Assembly (NCBI GenBank): GCA_914767715.1
Contig: OU612066.1
Coordinates: 13,023,001 to 13,087,000, forward strand
Length of the DNA stretch: 64,000 nucleotides
Direction of reading: 5' to 3'
Source of the DNA: Membranipora membranacea
Taxonomy: Eukaryota > Bryozoa > Gymnolaemata > Cheilostomatida > Membraniporidae
This document shows, piece after piece, positions 23,101 to 37,121 of this stretch (positions are counted from its first letter, which is position 1; each line of letters starts with the position of its first letter). The notes below the pieces were generated by a model. It was not told the origin of the DNA and did no database searches. It worked only from the letters and a program-made list of their open reading frames with translations. A program made the position numbers and the translations under genes.

Positions 23101-24598
23101 CAATGTATATAATTAGAATGTGTAGGCCTACATCACGCCAGAGCATCATAAATTGGTAATTTGAATAAAACGAGAATTCTTTTCCAACCTCAAACACTCA
23201 ATGTGAATGGATCGAGGAAGGTGCATATACATTAAACTTATATGTTGAAGCTTCAACTGGATTCATTGGACTGAAGGAAAAAAGTAAATGTGTACATGCT
23301 GTCAGCAAAATGTTTTATGTGTCATTTAATTACAAGAAAATAGTTGTGATGATAAACGACTAGTGATAACATTATCATGCGCAGCCTTTTCTGTGGTCAC
23401 GACATGCAGTTGAAACTATGCATTTTAGTTTGTTTCTTACTTTCAGTAGTTGTTGAAGCTGTTGATGTAGACTCTGTTGATGTTGAAGATGACATGAAAA
23501 ATGGTCCACTCATTGTTGGGTCGATGAATGATATCTCAGTAGGTGTTACGTCAGTTGTAGATTCTATCTCTGAGGATGGAGAAGGATCTGTCATGATATG
23601 AAATTTTATGACTGATAGAATGAATATATATATAAGTATAGGCCCCATATATATGAATCAGTTTTATTTGGAGATCAATTCAGTTGGACACATGAAACCA
23701 TGCTCAAACAAAACTAAATTAAAAAAAAATCAAGCTAATTTGCTAAACATATTATTGTATACAAGGGCTGAAAGTTTGTTTGTCTGTTATAAAGTGCTGA
23801 TGGCAGGGGTGATTGTCGTAGAGTGATTGAGTTTATTGACTTGTATAATGTAGTTGATAATAAAAACACCCAAATACTATATGAAACCGACTGCCTTCCA
23901 TTGAGCATGGTTTATTTAGTTGTTTTTCCCAACAATAGCAATATTGTTAAGGTTTCCAGTGAATTTCATAGTGAAAGATGGGTTATCCTGCACTGCATTA
24001 AGAACAATTAATAGGTATGGTTAATTTTGCTTTCTTTGAAGGCAGCAATTAGTCACAACCCATTCATGCTATTGATGGCAGAAAACAGCAAAAACACCCC
24101 TAAATTTTCTTTTATCTCACCTATATCGGGTCGTTTTTTGATACATAAACTCTCATCATCTCCTGCTGGGCACTCCACCTTACCATTACAGAGATATGAC
24201 ACAGGGACACATCCTCCTTTCTCTCCCTCACACTCATATCCGTCACACTCTATGGGAGCACCTGTAATATATGTGACACCCAAAAAGTTAATCATGACAC
24301 TAATCTAAGGAGATTTATAATCATAATTGATGAATGGAAAGTGAGCACTGTCCCTATTATGGATTTTAAAACTTCCAATCCTAAGTCCAATGCTAGGTAA
24401 TCCACATAATAAAAACCATGCTAGAATTACTACTGAAATTAAGTATAAGACTGAATAATCTTTTAATAACATTAAAAAATACCATAAACGTACTACATAT
24501 GAGGGTCATTTTGAAAAAATAGCAAAGTGGTACTTACAAGAAACAATTGTAGTTGTACATATTATACAGAGGTAAATAATAACACTGGTCCCGTTCAT
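20125..24598 (-). CDS. Secreted protein with five LDL-receptor class A modules
   Basis: Exons on the minus strand: 24598-24538, 24261-24121, 23587-23441, 23054-22947, 22790-22695, 22406-22281, 21545-21369, 21227-21039 and 20156-20125. They total 1077 bases (358 residues). Every intron is phase 1, the hallmark of shuffled extracellular modules. Order: signal peptide (1-20), LDLa1 (26-60), Ser/Thr-rich mucin-like linker (68-116), LDLa2 (119-151), second Thr-rich linker (153-184), LDLa3 (187-220), LDLa4 (236-271), LDLa5 (303-349). Each module has six cysteines and the acidic calcium-binding end (such as [16 protein letters not shown]; LDLa4 is variant, [11 protein letters not shown]). The last cysteine codon is split into the final exon, which ends nine residues later. 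No membrane segment is visible. Alternative: the last exon could use GTATGT at about 20136 and continue. Confidence 0.85.
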
Positions 24599-26172
24599 TG
24601 TTACAAAATATTTAAAGCATTTCAGTTAAGTAAAGTATTATAGCTGTGAGCCTGTTTATATATGTCCAATACTTCTCTATGTGTATCTTGCTTTACACTC
24701 GCTCATAACGGTGTCCTGATATGCAGGTACCCTCAATTAAGCATCCACACCTAGGGTGGGTCTTAATTTGCCGACAATGATCGTGGTATTATGATTCAAG
24801 TGACTCAAATAAGCAGGTAAGTTGATAGCTGCTTGACACAGGTACCAGCGTCGAGATTTGGGAGGTTTGTATTTTATTGGGTTCAACCCATGTTGACGCA
24901 GGCAAACCTTTTTCCTTCAATTTCTAATAAATCACTAAGGGGAGCAATCTGCCTGTTACTAGTTGCATGTTCCAGCTGAAAACAATTGAGTTCCAATTTG
25001 AATTACTCATTTTGTTTGACAAATTTGTGAGGGAATCCCTTGTTTCCATCTGGGAGATGATTGCCTTATTTTGCTAAAACTTGCTGTTAACTGATTAACT
25101 ACATAAGAGAATTGGCTGTAGACAGCTTCCCTTACTATAGCTGTAATTACAGTATCACCCTTCTAATAAACTGCAACAATTTCTGAGCTTGAATTTAAGG
25201 TTATGATACCAACATTGACCGATTTTGACATTTGATATATCATTGGAAAGGTAATCGAACACTGATCCTGAAAAATATTGTTTTCAACAGGACTTCATGT
25301 CATGGCGTTGCACTATTTTGACAAAACGCAAGATAATCGTCTTTGAGAAGGACTTTTTAGGACAATTTGGTGCAGTTACTATGATTTCATATCAGACTTT
25401 CAACTGCATAATGTTTACAAGACACCTCTGAAGCACCCATGAAGGGCAATCTCTGGATCCTGTGGCATTGCGCACCAGAAGAAAAATGATCTTTTTATCA
25501 TTGGATTTTAGCTTATTTATGTCGCTTTGGTTTAATGGATGAGTATCCAATTTGAGCCAGCCACACAGCCAGACACAGAAACACACAGGTTATTTACTTC
25601 GGGAAGACCTTATGCTACATGTAATGAGTAATAAAAGACATTGGAATCAAAAATAGAACGAGTTGCCCTCTCTGTCAAAATACTATGATGCGTGTATGTA
25701 GCTTTGAAACATGGGCCTAACTTGGAGCTTTGTGTTCCCAGTTGTGTTTTGCAAGTGTCAAAGATGAAATTATAGTTGTAATGGCCTGCAAAGTAAACAC
25801 TTTTGTACTAACAAAACATGCCAAATGGCAGCATTAAAAAAAGTTCCGATCATATCGTTCTGAGAAAGCCGATATATTTTCATTCTCTTATCGATGTGAC
25901 ATTTTTTGAGTCTAAAGATATTTTCGATTTCTAACCATACTCAATATAAGAGATCATTTGGTTCGGATGAAGGGGTGGATGTGATATTCTCTCTGGTGGT
26001 TGTTTATTAGGAAATGTAAACATCAACATCAAAGACAATTATATTTGAAACCTCCTTAAACATCAGTTCTACACAGTCTACTTGTACTTCATTTAATCAG
26101 AAATAAAATAAGCCCCTTAAGTATGTAACATATGATGTAAGTAAGAGAGACAGGACAGAGCTAATATGGCAG
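24599..26172. other. Spacer between LDLa gene and satellite array
   Basis: No gene was recognised; the 64-codon minus frame at 25392 has no features. An isolated piece of satellite (about 25802-25842) precedes the array by about 330 bp of unrelated sequence. Confidence 0.5.
25802..25842 (+). repeat. Isolated satellite fragment outside the array
   Basis: CTTTTGTACTAACAAAACAT followed by GCCAAATGGCAGCATTAAAA matches the end and start of the 335-bp satellite monomer with a few changes. Array-free sequence then separates it from block A. Confidence 0.65.
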
Positions 26173-29100
26173 CGGCAGCATTGAAAAATTAAATCTCTGT
26201 CAGATTCTTATCAAACTCCGACCAGTTCAAGCTCTTATTGGCCTTATTCAAAATCCAGAATATGGAGATCCTCGGATAATCTTGTGGGTAATTACGCTGA
26301 CTTTAAATCTCAAAAATTATACCAAGGGTGGGTATCATGTTTTTTTTCGCCAAGGACGAATAATAGATTCGATTCAAACCAACCTCATAAAAAGGAGCAA
26401 CTCCTGCTCGTCTCAAATCTGAAAGCCGTTTGGCTCTGTGGGTCTTTGTTCTCCGTCAGCGTTCGATTTAACAAGGCTCACTTTTGCTCTAAAAAAACAT
26501 GCCAAACGACAGCATTGAGAAAATAAATCTCTGTCGGATTCTTATCAAACTCCGACCAGTTTGTTCTCCGTCGGCGTTCGTTTTAACCAGGCTCACTTTT
26601 GCTCTAAGCAAACATGCCAAACGGCAGCATTGAAAAATTAAATCTCTGTCAGATTCTTATCAAACTCCGACCAGTTCAAGCTCTTATTGGCCTTATTCAA
26701 AATCCAGAATATGGAGATCCTCGGATAATCTTGTGGGTAATTACGCTGACTTTAAATCTCAAAAATTATACCAAGGGTGGGTATCATGTTTTTTTTGGCC
26801 AAGGACGCCAAAGACAAAAAATAGATTCGCTTCAAACCAATCTCATAAAGAGGAGCAACTCCTGCTCGTCTCAAATCTGAAAGCCGTTTGGCTCTGTGGG
26901 TCTTTGTTCTCCGTCAGCGTTCGATTTAACAAGGCTCACTTTTGCTCTAAAAAAACATGCCAAACGAGAGCATTGAAAAATTAAATCTCTGTCGGATTCT
27001 TATCAAACTCCGACCAGTTCAAGCTCTTATTGGCCTCAGTCAAAAACCAGAATATGGAGATCCTCGGATAATCTGGTGGGTAATTACGCTGACTTGAAAT
27101 CTCAAAAATTATACCAAGGGTGGGTATCATGGTTTTTTTTCGCCAAGGACGAATAATAGATTCGATTCAAACCAACCTCATAAAGAGGAGCAACTCCTGC
27201 TCGTCTCAAATCTGAAATCCGTTTGGCTCCGTGGGTCTTTGTTCTCCGTCAGCGTTCGTTTTAACGAGGCTCACTATTGCTCTAAAAAAACATGCCAATC
27301 GGCAGCATTGAGAAAATAAATCTCTGTCGGATTCTTATCAAACTCCGACTAGTTCAAGCTCTTATTGGCCTTATTGAAAATCCAGAATATGGAGATCCTC
27401 GGATAATCTGGTGGGTAATTACGCTGACTTGAAATCTCAAAAATTATACCAAGGGTGGGTATCATGGTTTTTCTTCGCCAAGGACGAATAATAGATTTGA
27501 TTCAAACCAACCTCATAAAGAGGAGCAACTCCTGCTCGTCTCAAATCTGAAATCCGTTTGGCTTTGTGGGTCTTTGTTCTCCGTCGGCGTTCGTTTTAAC
27601 AAGGCTCACTTTTGCTCTAAAAAAACATGCCAAACAGCAACATTGAAAAATTAAATCTCTGTCGGAGTCTTATCAAACTCCGACAAGTTCAAGCTCTTAT
27701 TGGCCTTAATCAAAATCCAGAATATGGAGATCCTCGGATAATCTGGTGGGTAATTACGCTGACTTGAAATTTCAAAAATTATACCAAGGGTGGGTATCAT
27801 GGTTTTTTGTCGCCAAGGACAAAAAATAGATTCACTTCAATCCAACCTCATAAAGAGGAGCAACTCCTCCTCGTCTCAGATCTGAAATCCGTATGGCTTT
27901 GTGGGTCTTTGTTCTCCGTCGGCGTTTGTTTTAACGAGGCTCACTTTTGCTCTAAAAAAACATGCCAAACGGCAGCATTGAAAAATTAAATCTCTGTCGG
28001 ATTCTTATCAAACTCCGACCACTTCAAGCTCTTATTGGCCTTATTCAGAATCCAGAATATGGAGATCCTCGGATAATCTGGTGGGTAAATACGCTGACTT
28101 GAAATTTCAAAAATTTTACAAAGGGTGGGTATCATGGCTTTTTTTCGCCAAGGAAAAAAAATAGAGTCGCTTCAAACCAACCTCATAAAGAGGAGCAACT
28201 CCTGCTCGTCTCAAATCTAAAATTCATTTGGCTCTGTGGGTCTTTGTTCTCCGTCAGCGTTCGTTTTAACGAGGCTCACTATTGCTCTAAAAAAACATGC
28301 CAATCGGCAGCATTGAGAAATAAAATCTCTGTCGGATTCTTATCAAACTCCGACCAGTTTGTTCTCCGTCGGCGTTCGTTTTAACCAGGCTCACTTTTGC
28401 TCTAAGCAAACATGCCAAACGGCAGCATTGAAAAATTAAGTCTCTGTCGGATTCTTATCAAACTCCGACCAGTTCAAGCTCTTATTGGCCTTATTCAAAA
28501 TCCAGAATATGGAGATCCTCGGATAATCTGGTGGGTAATTACGCTGACTTTAAATCTCAAAAATTATACCAATGGTGGGTATCATGTTTTTTTTGGCCAA
28601 GGACAAAAAATAGATTCGCTTCAAACCAACCTCATAAAGAGGAGCAACTCCTGCTCGTCTCAAATCTGAAAGCCGTTTGGCTCTGTGGGTCTTTGTTCTC
28701 AGTCAGCGTTCGATTTAACAAGGCTCACTTTTGCTCTAAAAAAACATGCCAAACGGCAGCATTGAAAAATTAAATCTCTGTCGGATTCTTATCAAACTCC
28801 GACCAGTTCAAACTCTTATTGGCCTCAGTCAAAAACCAGAATATGGAGATCCTCGGATAATCTGGTGGGTAATTACGCTGACTTAAAATCTCGAAAATTA
28901 TGCCAAGGGTGGGTATCATGGTTTTTTTTCGCCAAGGACGAATAATAGATTCGATTCAAACCAACCTCATAAAGAGGAACAACTCCTGCTCGTCTCAAAT
29001 CTGAAATCCGTTTGGCTCCGTGGGTCTTTGTTCTTCGTCTGCGTTCGTTTTAACGAGGCTCACTTTTGCTCTAAAAAAACCTGCCAAACGGCAGCATTGA

Positions 29101-32100
29101 AAAATTAAATCTCTGTCGGATTCTTATCAAACTCCGACTAGTTCAAGCTCTTATTGGCCTTATTCAAAATCCAGAATATGGAGATCCTCAGATAATCTGG
29201 TGGGTAATTACGCTGAAATGAAATCTCAAAAATCATACCAAGGGTGGGTATCATGATTTTTTTTCGCCAATGACAAAAAATAGATTCGCTTCAAACCAAC
29301 CTCATAAAAAGGAGCAACTCCTGCTCGTCTCAAATCTGAAATCCGTTTGGCTCCGTGGGTCTTTGTTCTCTGTTGGCGTTCGTTTTAACGAGGCTCACTT
29401 TTGCTCTAAAAAACATGTCAAACGGCAGCATTAAAAAAATTAAATCTCTGTCGGATTCTTATCAAACTCCAACCAGTTCAAGCTCTTATTCGCCTTATTA
29501 AAAATCCAGAATATGGAGATCCTCGGATAATCTGGTGGGTAATTACGCTGACTTGAAATCTCAAAAATTTTACCAAGGGTGGGTATCATGGTTTTTTATC
29601 GCCAAAGACAAATAATAGATTCGATTCAAACCAACCTCATAAAGAGGAGCAACTCCTGCTTGTCTCAAATCTAAAATTCATTTGGCTCTGTGGGTCTTTG
29701 TTCTCCGTCAGCGTTCGTTTTAACGAGGCTCACTATTGCTCTAGAAAAACATGCCAATCGGCAGCATTGAGAAATTAAATCTCTGTCGGATTCTTATCAA
29801 ACTCCGACCAGTTTGTTCTCCGTCGGCGTTCGTTTTAACCAGGCTCACTTTTGCTCTAAGCAAACATGCCAAACGGCAGCATTGACAAATTAAATCTCTG
29901 TCGGATTCTTATCAAACTCCGACCAGTTCAAGCTCTTATTGGCCTTATTCAAAATCCAGAATATGGAGATCCTCGGATAATCTGGTGGGTAATTACGCTG
30001 ACTTTAAATCTCAAAAATTATACCAAGGGTGGGTATCATGTTTTTTTTGGCCAAGGACAAAAAATAGATTCGCTTCAAACCAACCTCATAAAAAGGAGCA
30101 ACTCCTGCTCGTCTCAAATCTGAAATCCGTTTGTCTCTGTGGGTCTTTGTTCTCCGTCAGCGTTCGATTTAACAAGGCTCACTTTTGCTCTAAAAAAACA
30201 TGCCAAACGGCAGCATTGAAAAATTAAATCTCTGTCGGATTCTTATCAAACTCCGACCAGTTCAAGCTCTTATTGGCCTCATTCAAAAACCAGAATATGG
30301 AGATCCTCGGATAATCTGGTGGGTAATTACGCTGACTTGAAGTCTCAAAAATTATGCCAAGGGTGGGTATCATGGTTTTTTTTCGCCAAGGACGAATAAT
30401 AGATTCGATTCAAACCAACCTCATAAAGAGGAGCAACTCCTGCTCGTCTCAAATCTGAAATCTGTTTGGCTCCGTGGGTCTTTGTTCTCCGTCAGCGTTC
30501 GGTTTAACGAGGCTCACTTTTGCTCTAAGAAAACATGCCAAACGGCAGCATTGAAAAATTAAATCTCTGTCGGATTCTTATCAAACTCCGACCAGTTCAA
30601 ACTCTTATTGGCCTTATTCAAAATCCAGAATGTGGAGATCCTCGGATAATCTTGTGGGTAAATACGCTGACTTGAAATCTCAAAAATAATACCAAAGGTG
30701 GGTATCATGGTTTTTTATCGCCAAAGACAAAAAATAGATTCGATTCAAACCAACCTCACAAAGAGGAGCAACTCCTGCTCGTCTCAAATCTGAAATCCGT
30801 TTGGCTTTGTTGGTCTTTGTTCTCCGTTGGCGTTCGTTTTAACGAGGCTCACTTTTGCTCTAAAAAACATGTCAAACGGCAGCATAGAAAAATTAAATCT
30901 CTGTCGGATTCTTATCAAACTCCAACCAGTTCAAGCTCTTATTCGCCTTATTGAAAATCCAGAATATGGAGATCCTCGGATAATCTGGTGGGTAATTACG
31001 CTGACTTGAAATCTCAAAAATTATACCAAGGGTGGGTATCATGGTTTTATTTCGCCAAGGACGAATAATAGATTCGATTCAAACCAACCTCATAAAGAGG
31101 AGCAACTCCTGCTCGTCTCAAATCTGAAAGCCGTTTGGCTCCGTGGGTCTTTGTTCTCCGTCAGCGTTCGTTTTTAACGAGGCTCACTATTGCTCTAAAA
31201 AAACATGCCAATCGGCAGCATTGAGAAATTAAATCTCTGTCGGATTCTTATCAAACTCCGACCAGTTTGTTCTCCGTCGGCGTTCGTTTTAACCAGGCTC
31301 ACTTTTGCTCTAAGCAAACATGCCAAACGGCAGCATTGACAAATTAAATCTCTGTCAGATTCTTATCAAACTCCGACCAGTTCAAGCTCTTATTGGCCTT
31401 ATTCAAAATCCAGAATATGGAGATCCTAGGATAATCTTGTGGGTAATTACGCTGACTTTAAATCTCAAAAATTATACCAAGGGTGGGTATCATGTTTTTT
31501 TTGGCCAAGGACAAAAAATAGATTCGCTTCAAACCAACCTCATAAAGAGGAGCAACTGCTGCTCGTCTCAAATCTGAAAGCCGTTTGGCTCTGTAGGTCT
31601 TTGTTCTCCGTCAGCGTTCGATTTAACAAGGCTCACTTTTGCTCTAAAAAAACATGCCAAACGGCAGCATTGAAAAATTAAATCTCTGTCGGATTCTTAT
31701 CAAACTCCGACCAGTTCAAGCTCTTATTGGCCTCAGTCAAAAACCAGAATATGGAGATCCTCGGATAATCTGGTGGGTAATTACGCTGACTTGAAATCTC
31801 AAAAATTATGCCAAGGGTGGGTATCATGGTTTTTTTTCGCCAAGGACGAATAATAGATTCGATTCAAACCAACCTCATAAAGAGGAGCAACTCCTGCTCG
31901 TCTCAAATCTGAAATCTGTTTGGCTCCGTGGGTCTTTGTTCTTCGTCTGCGTTCGTTTTAACGAGGCTCACTTTTGCTCTAAAAAAACCTGCCAAACGGC
32001 AGCATTGAAAAATTAAATCTCTGTCGGATTCATATCAAACTCCGACTAGTTCAAGCTCTTATTGGCCTTATTGAAAATCCAGAATATGGAGTTCCTCGGA

Positions 32101-35100
32101 TAATCTGGTGGGTAATTACGCTGACTTGAAATCTCAAAAATTATACCAAGGGCGGGTATCATGGTTTTTTTTCGCCAAGGACGAATAATAGATTCGATTC
32201 AAACCAACCTCATAAAGAGGAGCAACTCCTGCTCGTCTCAAATCTGAAATCCGTTTGGCTTTGTGGGTCTTTGTTCTCCGTCGGCGTTCGTTTTAACAAG
32301 GCTCACTTTTGCTCTAAAAAAACATGCCAAACAGCAACATTGAAAAATTAAATCTCTGTCGGAGTCTTATCAAACTCCGACAAGTTCAAGCTCTTATTGG
32401 CCTTAATCAAAATCCAGAATATGGAGATCCTCGGATAATCTGGTGGGTAATTACGCTGACTTGAAATTTCAAAAATTATACCAAGGGTGGGTATCATGGT
32501 TTTTTGTCGCCAAGGACAAAAAATAGATTCACTTCAATCCGACCTCATAAAGAGGAGCAACTCCTCCTCGTCTCAGATCTGAAATCCGTATGGCTTTGTG
32601 GGTCTTTGTTCTCTGTCGGCGTTTGTTTTAACGAGGCTCACTTTTGCTCTAAAAAAACATGCCAAACGGCAGCATTGAAAAATTAAATCTCTGTCGGATT
32701 CTTATCAAACTCCGACCACTTCAAGCTCTTATTGGCCTTATTCAAAATCCAGAATATGGAGATCCTCGGATAATCTGGTGGGTAAATACGCTGACTTGAA
32801 ATCTCAAAAATTTTACAAAGGGTGGGTATCATGGCTTTTTTTCGCCAAGGACAAAAAATAGAGTCGCTTCAAACCAACCTCATAAAGAGGAGCAACTCCT
32901 GCTCGTCTCAAATCTAAAATCCGTTTGGCTCTGTGGGTCTTTGTTCTCCGTCAGCGTTCGGTTTAACGAGGCTCACTTTTGCTCTAAGAAAACATGCCAA
33001 ACGGCAGCATTGAAAAATTAAATCTCTGTCGGATTCTTATCAAACTCCGACCAGTTCAAACTCTTATTGGCCTTATTCAAAATCCAGAATATGGAGATCC
33101 TCGGATAATCTGGTGGGTAATTACGCTGACTTGAAATCTCAAAAATAATACCAAAGGTGGGTATCATGGTTTTTTATCGCCAAAGACAAAAAATAGATTC
33201 GATTCAAACCAACCTCACAAAGAGGAGCAACTCCTGCTCGTCTCAAATCTGAAATCCGTTTGGCTTTGTGGGTCTTTGTTCTCCGTTGGCGTTCGTTTTA
33301 ACGAGGCTCACTTTTGCTCTAAAAAAACATGTCAAACGGCAGCATAGAAAAATTAAATCTCTGTCGGATTCTTATCAAACTCCAACCAGTTCAAGCTCTT
33401 ATTCGCCTTATTGAAAATCCAGAATATGGAGATCCTCGGATAATCTGGTGGGTAATTACGCTGACTTGAAATCTCAAAAATTATACCAAGGGTGGGTATC
33501 ATGGTTTTTTTTCGCCAAGGACGAATAATAGATTCGATTCAAACCAACCTCATAAAGAGGAGCAACTCCTGCTCGTCTCAAATCTGAAAGCCGTTTGGCT
33601 CCGTGGGTCTTTGTTCTCCGTCAGCGTTCGTTTTTAACGAGGCTCACTATTGCTCTAAAAAAACATGCCAATCGGCAGCATTGAGAAATTAAATCTCTGT
33701 CGGATTCTTATCAAACTCCGACCAGTTTGTTCTCCGTCGGCGTTCGTTTTAACCAGGCTCACTTTTGCTCTAAGCAAACATGCCAAACGGCAGCATTGAC
33801 AAATTAAATCTCTGTCAGATTCTTATCAAACTCCGACCAGTTCAAGCTCTTATTGGCCTTATTCAAAATCCAGAATATGGAGATCCTAGGATAATCTTGT
33901 GGGTAATTACGCTGACTTTAAATCTCAAAAATTATACCAAGGGTGGGTATCATGTTTTTTTTGGCCAAGGACAAAAAATAGATTCGCTTCAAACCAACCT
34001 CATAAAGAGGAGCAACTCCTGCTCGTCTCAAATCTGAAAGCCTTTTGGCTCTGTGGGTCTTTGTTCTCCGTCAGCGTTCGATTTAACAAGGCTCACTTTT
34101 GCTCTAAAAAAACATGCCAAACGGCAGCATTGAAAAATTAAATCTCTGTCGGATTCTTATCAAACTCCGACCAGTTCAAGCTCTTATTGGCCTCAGTCAA
34201 AAACCAGAATATGGAGATCCTCGGATAATCTGGTGGGTAATTACGCTGACTTGAAATCTCAAAAATTATGCCAAGGGTGGGTATCATGGTTTTTTTTCGC
34301 CAAGGACGAATAATAGATTCGATTCAAACCAACCTCATAAAGAGGAGCAACTCCTGCTCGTCTCAAATCTGAAATCTGTTTGGCTCCGTGGGTCTTTGTT
34401 CTTCGTCTGCGTTCGTTTTAACGAGGCTCACTTTTGCTCTACAAAAACCTGCCAAACGGCAGCATTGAAAAATTAAATCTCTGTCGGATTCATATCAAAC
34501 TCCGACTAGTTCAAGCTCTTATTGGCCTTATTGAAAATCCAGAATATGGAGATCCTCGGATAATCTGGTGGGTAATTACGCTGACTTGAAATCTCAAAAA
34601 TTATACCAAGGCCGGTATCATGGTTTTTTTTCGCCAAGGACGAATAATAGATTCGATTCAAATCAACCTCATAAAGAGGAGCAACTCCTGCTCGTCTCAA
34701 ATCTGAAATCCGTTTGGCTTTGTGGGTCTTTGTTCTCCGTCGGCGTTCGTTTTAACAAGGCTCACTTTTGCTCTAAAAAAACATGCCAAACAGCAACATT
34801 GAAAAATTAAATCTCTGTCGGAGTCTTATCAAACTCCGACAAGTTCAAGCTCTTATTGGCCTTAATCAAAATCCAGAATATGGAGATCCTCGGATAATCT
34901 GGTGGGTAATTACGCTGACTTGAAATTTCAAAAATTATACCAAGGGTGGGTATCATGGTTTTTTGTCGCCAAGGACAAAAAATAGATTCACTTCAATCCG
35001 ACCTCATAAAGAGGAGCAACTCCTCCTCGTCTCAGATCTGAAATCCGTATGGCTTTGTGGGTCATTGTTCTCCGTCGGCGTTTGTTTTAACGAGGCTCAC

Positions 35101-36916
35101 TTTTGCTCTAAAAAAACATGCCAAACGGCAGCATTGAAAAATTAAATCTCTGTCGGATTCTTATCAAACTCCGACCACTTCAAGCTCTTATTGGCCTTAT
35201 TCAAAATCCAGAATATGGAGATCCTCGGATAATCTGGTGGGTAAATACGCTGACTTGAACTCTCAAAAATTTTACAAAGGGTGGGTATCATGGCTTTTTT
35301 TCGCCAAGGACAAAAAATAGAGTCGCTTCAAACCAACCTCATAAAGAGGAGCAACTCCTGCTCGTCTCAAATCTAAAATTCATTTGGCTCTGTGGGTCTT
35401 TGTTCTCCGTCAGCGTTCGTTTTAACGAGGCTCACTATTGCTCTAAAAAAACATGCCAATCGGCAGCATTGAGAAATAAAATCTCTGTCGGATTCTTATC
35501 AAACTCCGACCAGTTTGTTCTCCGTCGGCGTTCGTTTTAACCAGGCTCACTTTTGCTCTAAGCAAACATGCCAAACGGCAGCATTGAAAAATTAAATCTC
35601 TGTCGGATTCTTATCAAACTCCGACCAGTTCAAGCTCTTATTGGCCTTATTCAAAATCCAGAATATGGAGATCCTCGGATAATCTGGTGGGTAATTACGC
35701 TGACTTTAAATCTCAAAAATTATACCAAGGGTGGGTATCATGTTTTTTTTGGCCAAGGACAAAAAATAGATTCGCTTCAAACCAACCTCATAAAGAGGAG
35801 CAACTCCTGCTCGTCTCAAATCTGAAAGCCGTTTGGCTCTGTGGGTCTTTGTTCTCCGTCAGCGTTCGATTTAACAAGGCTCACTTTTGCTCTAAAAAAA
35901 CATGTCAAACGGCAGCATTGAAAAATTAAATCTCTGTCGGATTCTTATCAAACTCCGACCAGTTCAAGCTCTTATTGGCCTCAGTCAAAAACCAGAATAT
36001 GGAGATCCTCGGATAATCTGGTGGGTACATACGCTGACTTGAAATCTCAAAAATTATGCCAAGGGTGGGTATCATGGTTTTTTTTCGCCAAGGACGAATA
36101 ATAGATTCGATTCAAACCAACCTCATAAAGAGGAGCAACTCCTGCTCGTCTCAAATCTGAAATACGTTTGGCTCTGTGGGTCTTTGTTCTTCCTCTGCGT
36201 TCGCTTTAACGAGGCTCACTTTTGCTCTAAAAAAACCTGCCAAACGGCAGCATTGAAAAATTAAATCTCTGTCGGATTCTTATCAAACTCCGACCAGTTC
36301 AAGTTCTTTTTGGCCTTATTCAAAATCCAGAATATGGAGATCCTCAGATAATCTGGTGGGTAATTACGCTGTAATGAAATCTCAAAAATTATACCAAGGG
36401 TGGGTATTATGATTTTTTTTCGCCAATGACAAAAAATAGATTCGCTTCAAACCAACCTCATAAAAAGGAGCAACTCCTGCTCGTCTCAAATCTGAAATCC
36501 GTTTGGCTCCGTGGGTCTTTGTTCTCTGTTAACGTTCGTTTTAACGAGGCTCACTTTTGCTCTAAAAAACATGTCAAACGGCAGCATTAAAAAAATTAAA
36601 TCTCTGTCGGATTCTTATCAAACTCCAACCAGTTCAAGCTCTTATTCGCCTTATTAAAAATCCAGAATATGGAGATCCTCGGATAATCTGGTGGGTAATT
36701 ACGCTGACTTGAAATCTCAAAAATTTTACCAAGGGTGGGTATCATGGTTTTTTATCGCCAAAGACAAATAGTAGATTCGATTCAAACCAACCTCATAAAG
36801 AGGAGCAACTCCTGCTCGTCTCAACTCTGAAATCCGTTTGGCTTTGTTGGTCTTTGTTCTCCGTCGGCGTTCGTTTTAACAACGCTCACTTTTGCTCTAA
36901 AAAAACCTGCCAAACG
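26173..36916 (+). repeat. 335-bp satellite array, block A, with higher-order structure
   Basis: About 32 monomer equivalents of 334-336 bp in head-to-tail order. A monomer runs from CGGCAGCATTGAAAAATTAA through CAGAATATGGAGATCCTCGG and GAGGAGCAACTCCTGCTCGT to GCTCTAAAAAAACATGCCAA. Six monomers are cut to 118 bp by the same internal deletion of about 217 bp, with junctions at 26561, 28359, 29813, 31267, 33727 and 35515. Spacings are 1798, 1454, 1454, 2460 and 1788, which equal 5, 4, 4, 7 and 5 full monomers plus one truncated. A variant with CAACATTG and GGAGTCTTATC recurs at about 27630, 32335 and 34795. The last two are again 2460 bp apart, so multi-monomer blocks were amplified together. 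Frames of 60-88 codons recur but change phase every unit; none is a gene. Confidence 0.95.
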
Positions 36917-37121
36917 CCCAGCAAACGCAAAATGTTTTTAAAATGTTTTGTACCTCGTGATAATGTTGTGATCGGGCAATTGCATTCAAGAGCATACTCC
37001 CTGATATTGTTGTATGATATCGGGTTGACTGGCTGAAACGCATCTCATTGGAGATATCATATTATTGTGTTTAAAACATCGCCTCAAAATGTTATTCCCA
37101 TCACCTCACAAAATTATTTTT

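Noticed and set aside
28120-28160. CENP-B box in the satellite (TTTCGCCAAGGACGAAT)
   Set aside because: It starts like the box (TTCG) but lacks the required A and the CGGG end. Block C monomers differ further.
26284-36036. Repeated 60-88-codon frames in the satellite as a gene family
   Set aside because: They are the same satellite segment read in shifting frames. The unit is not a multiple of three, and many copies carry stops.
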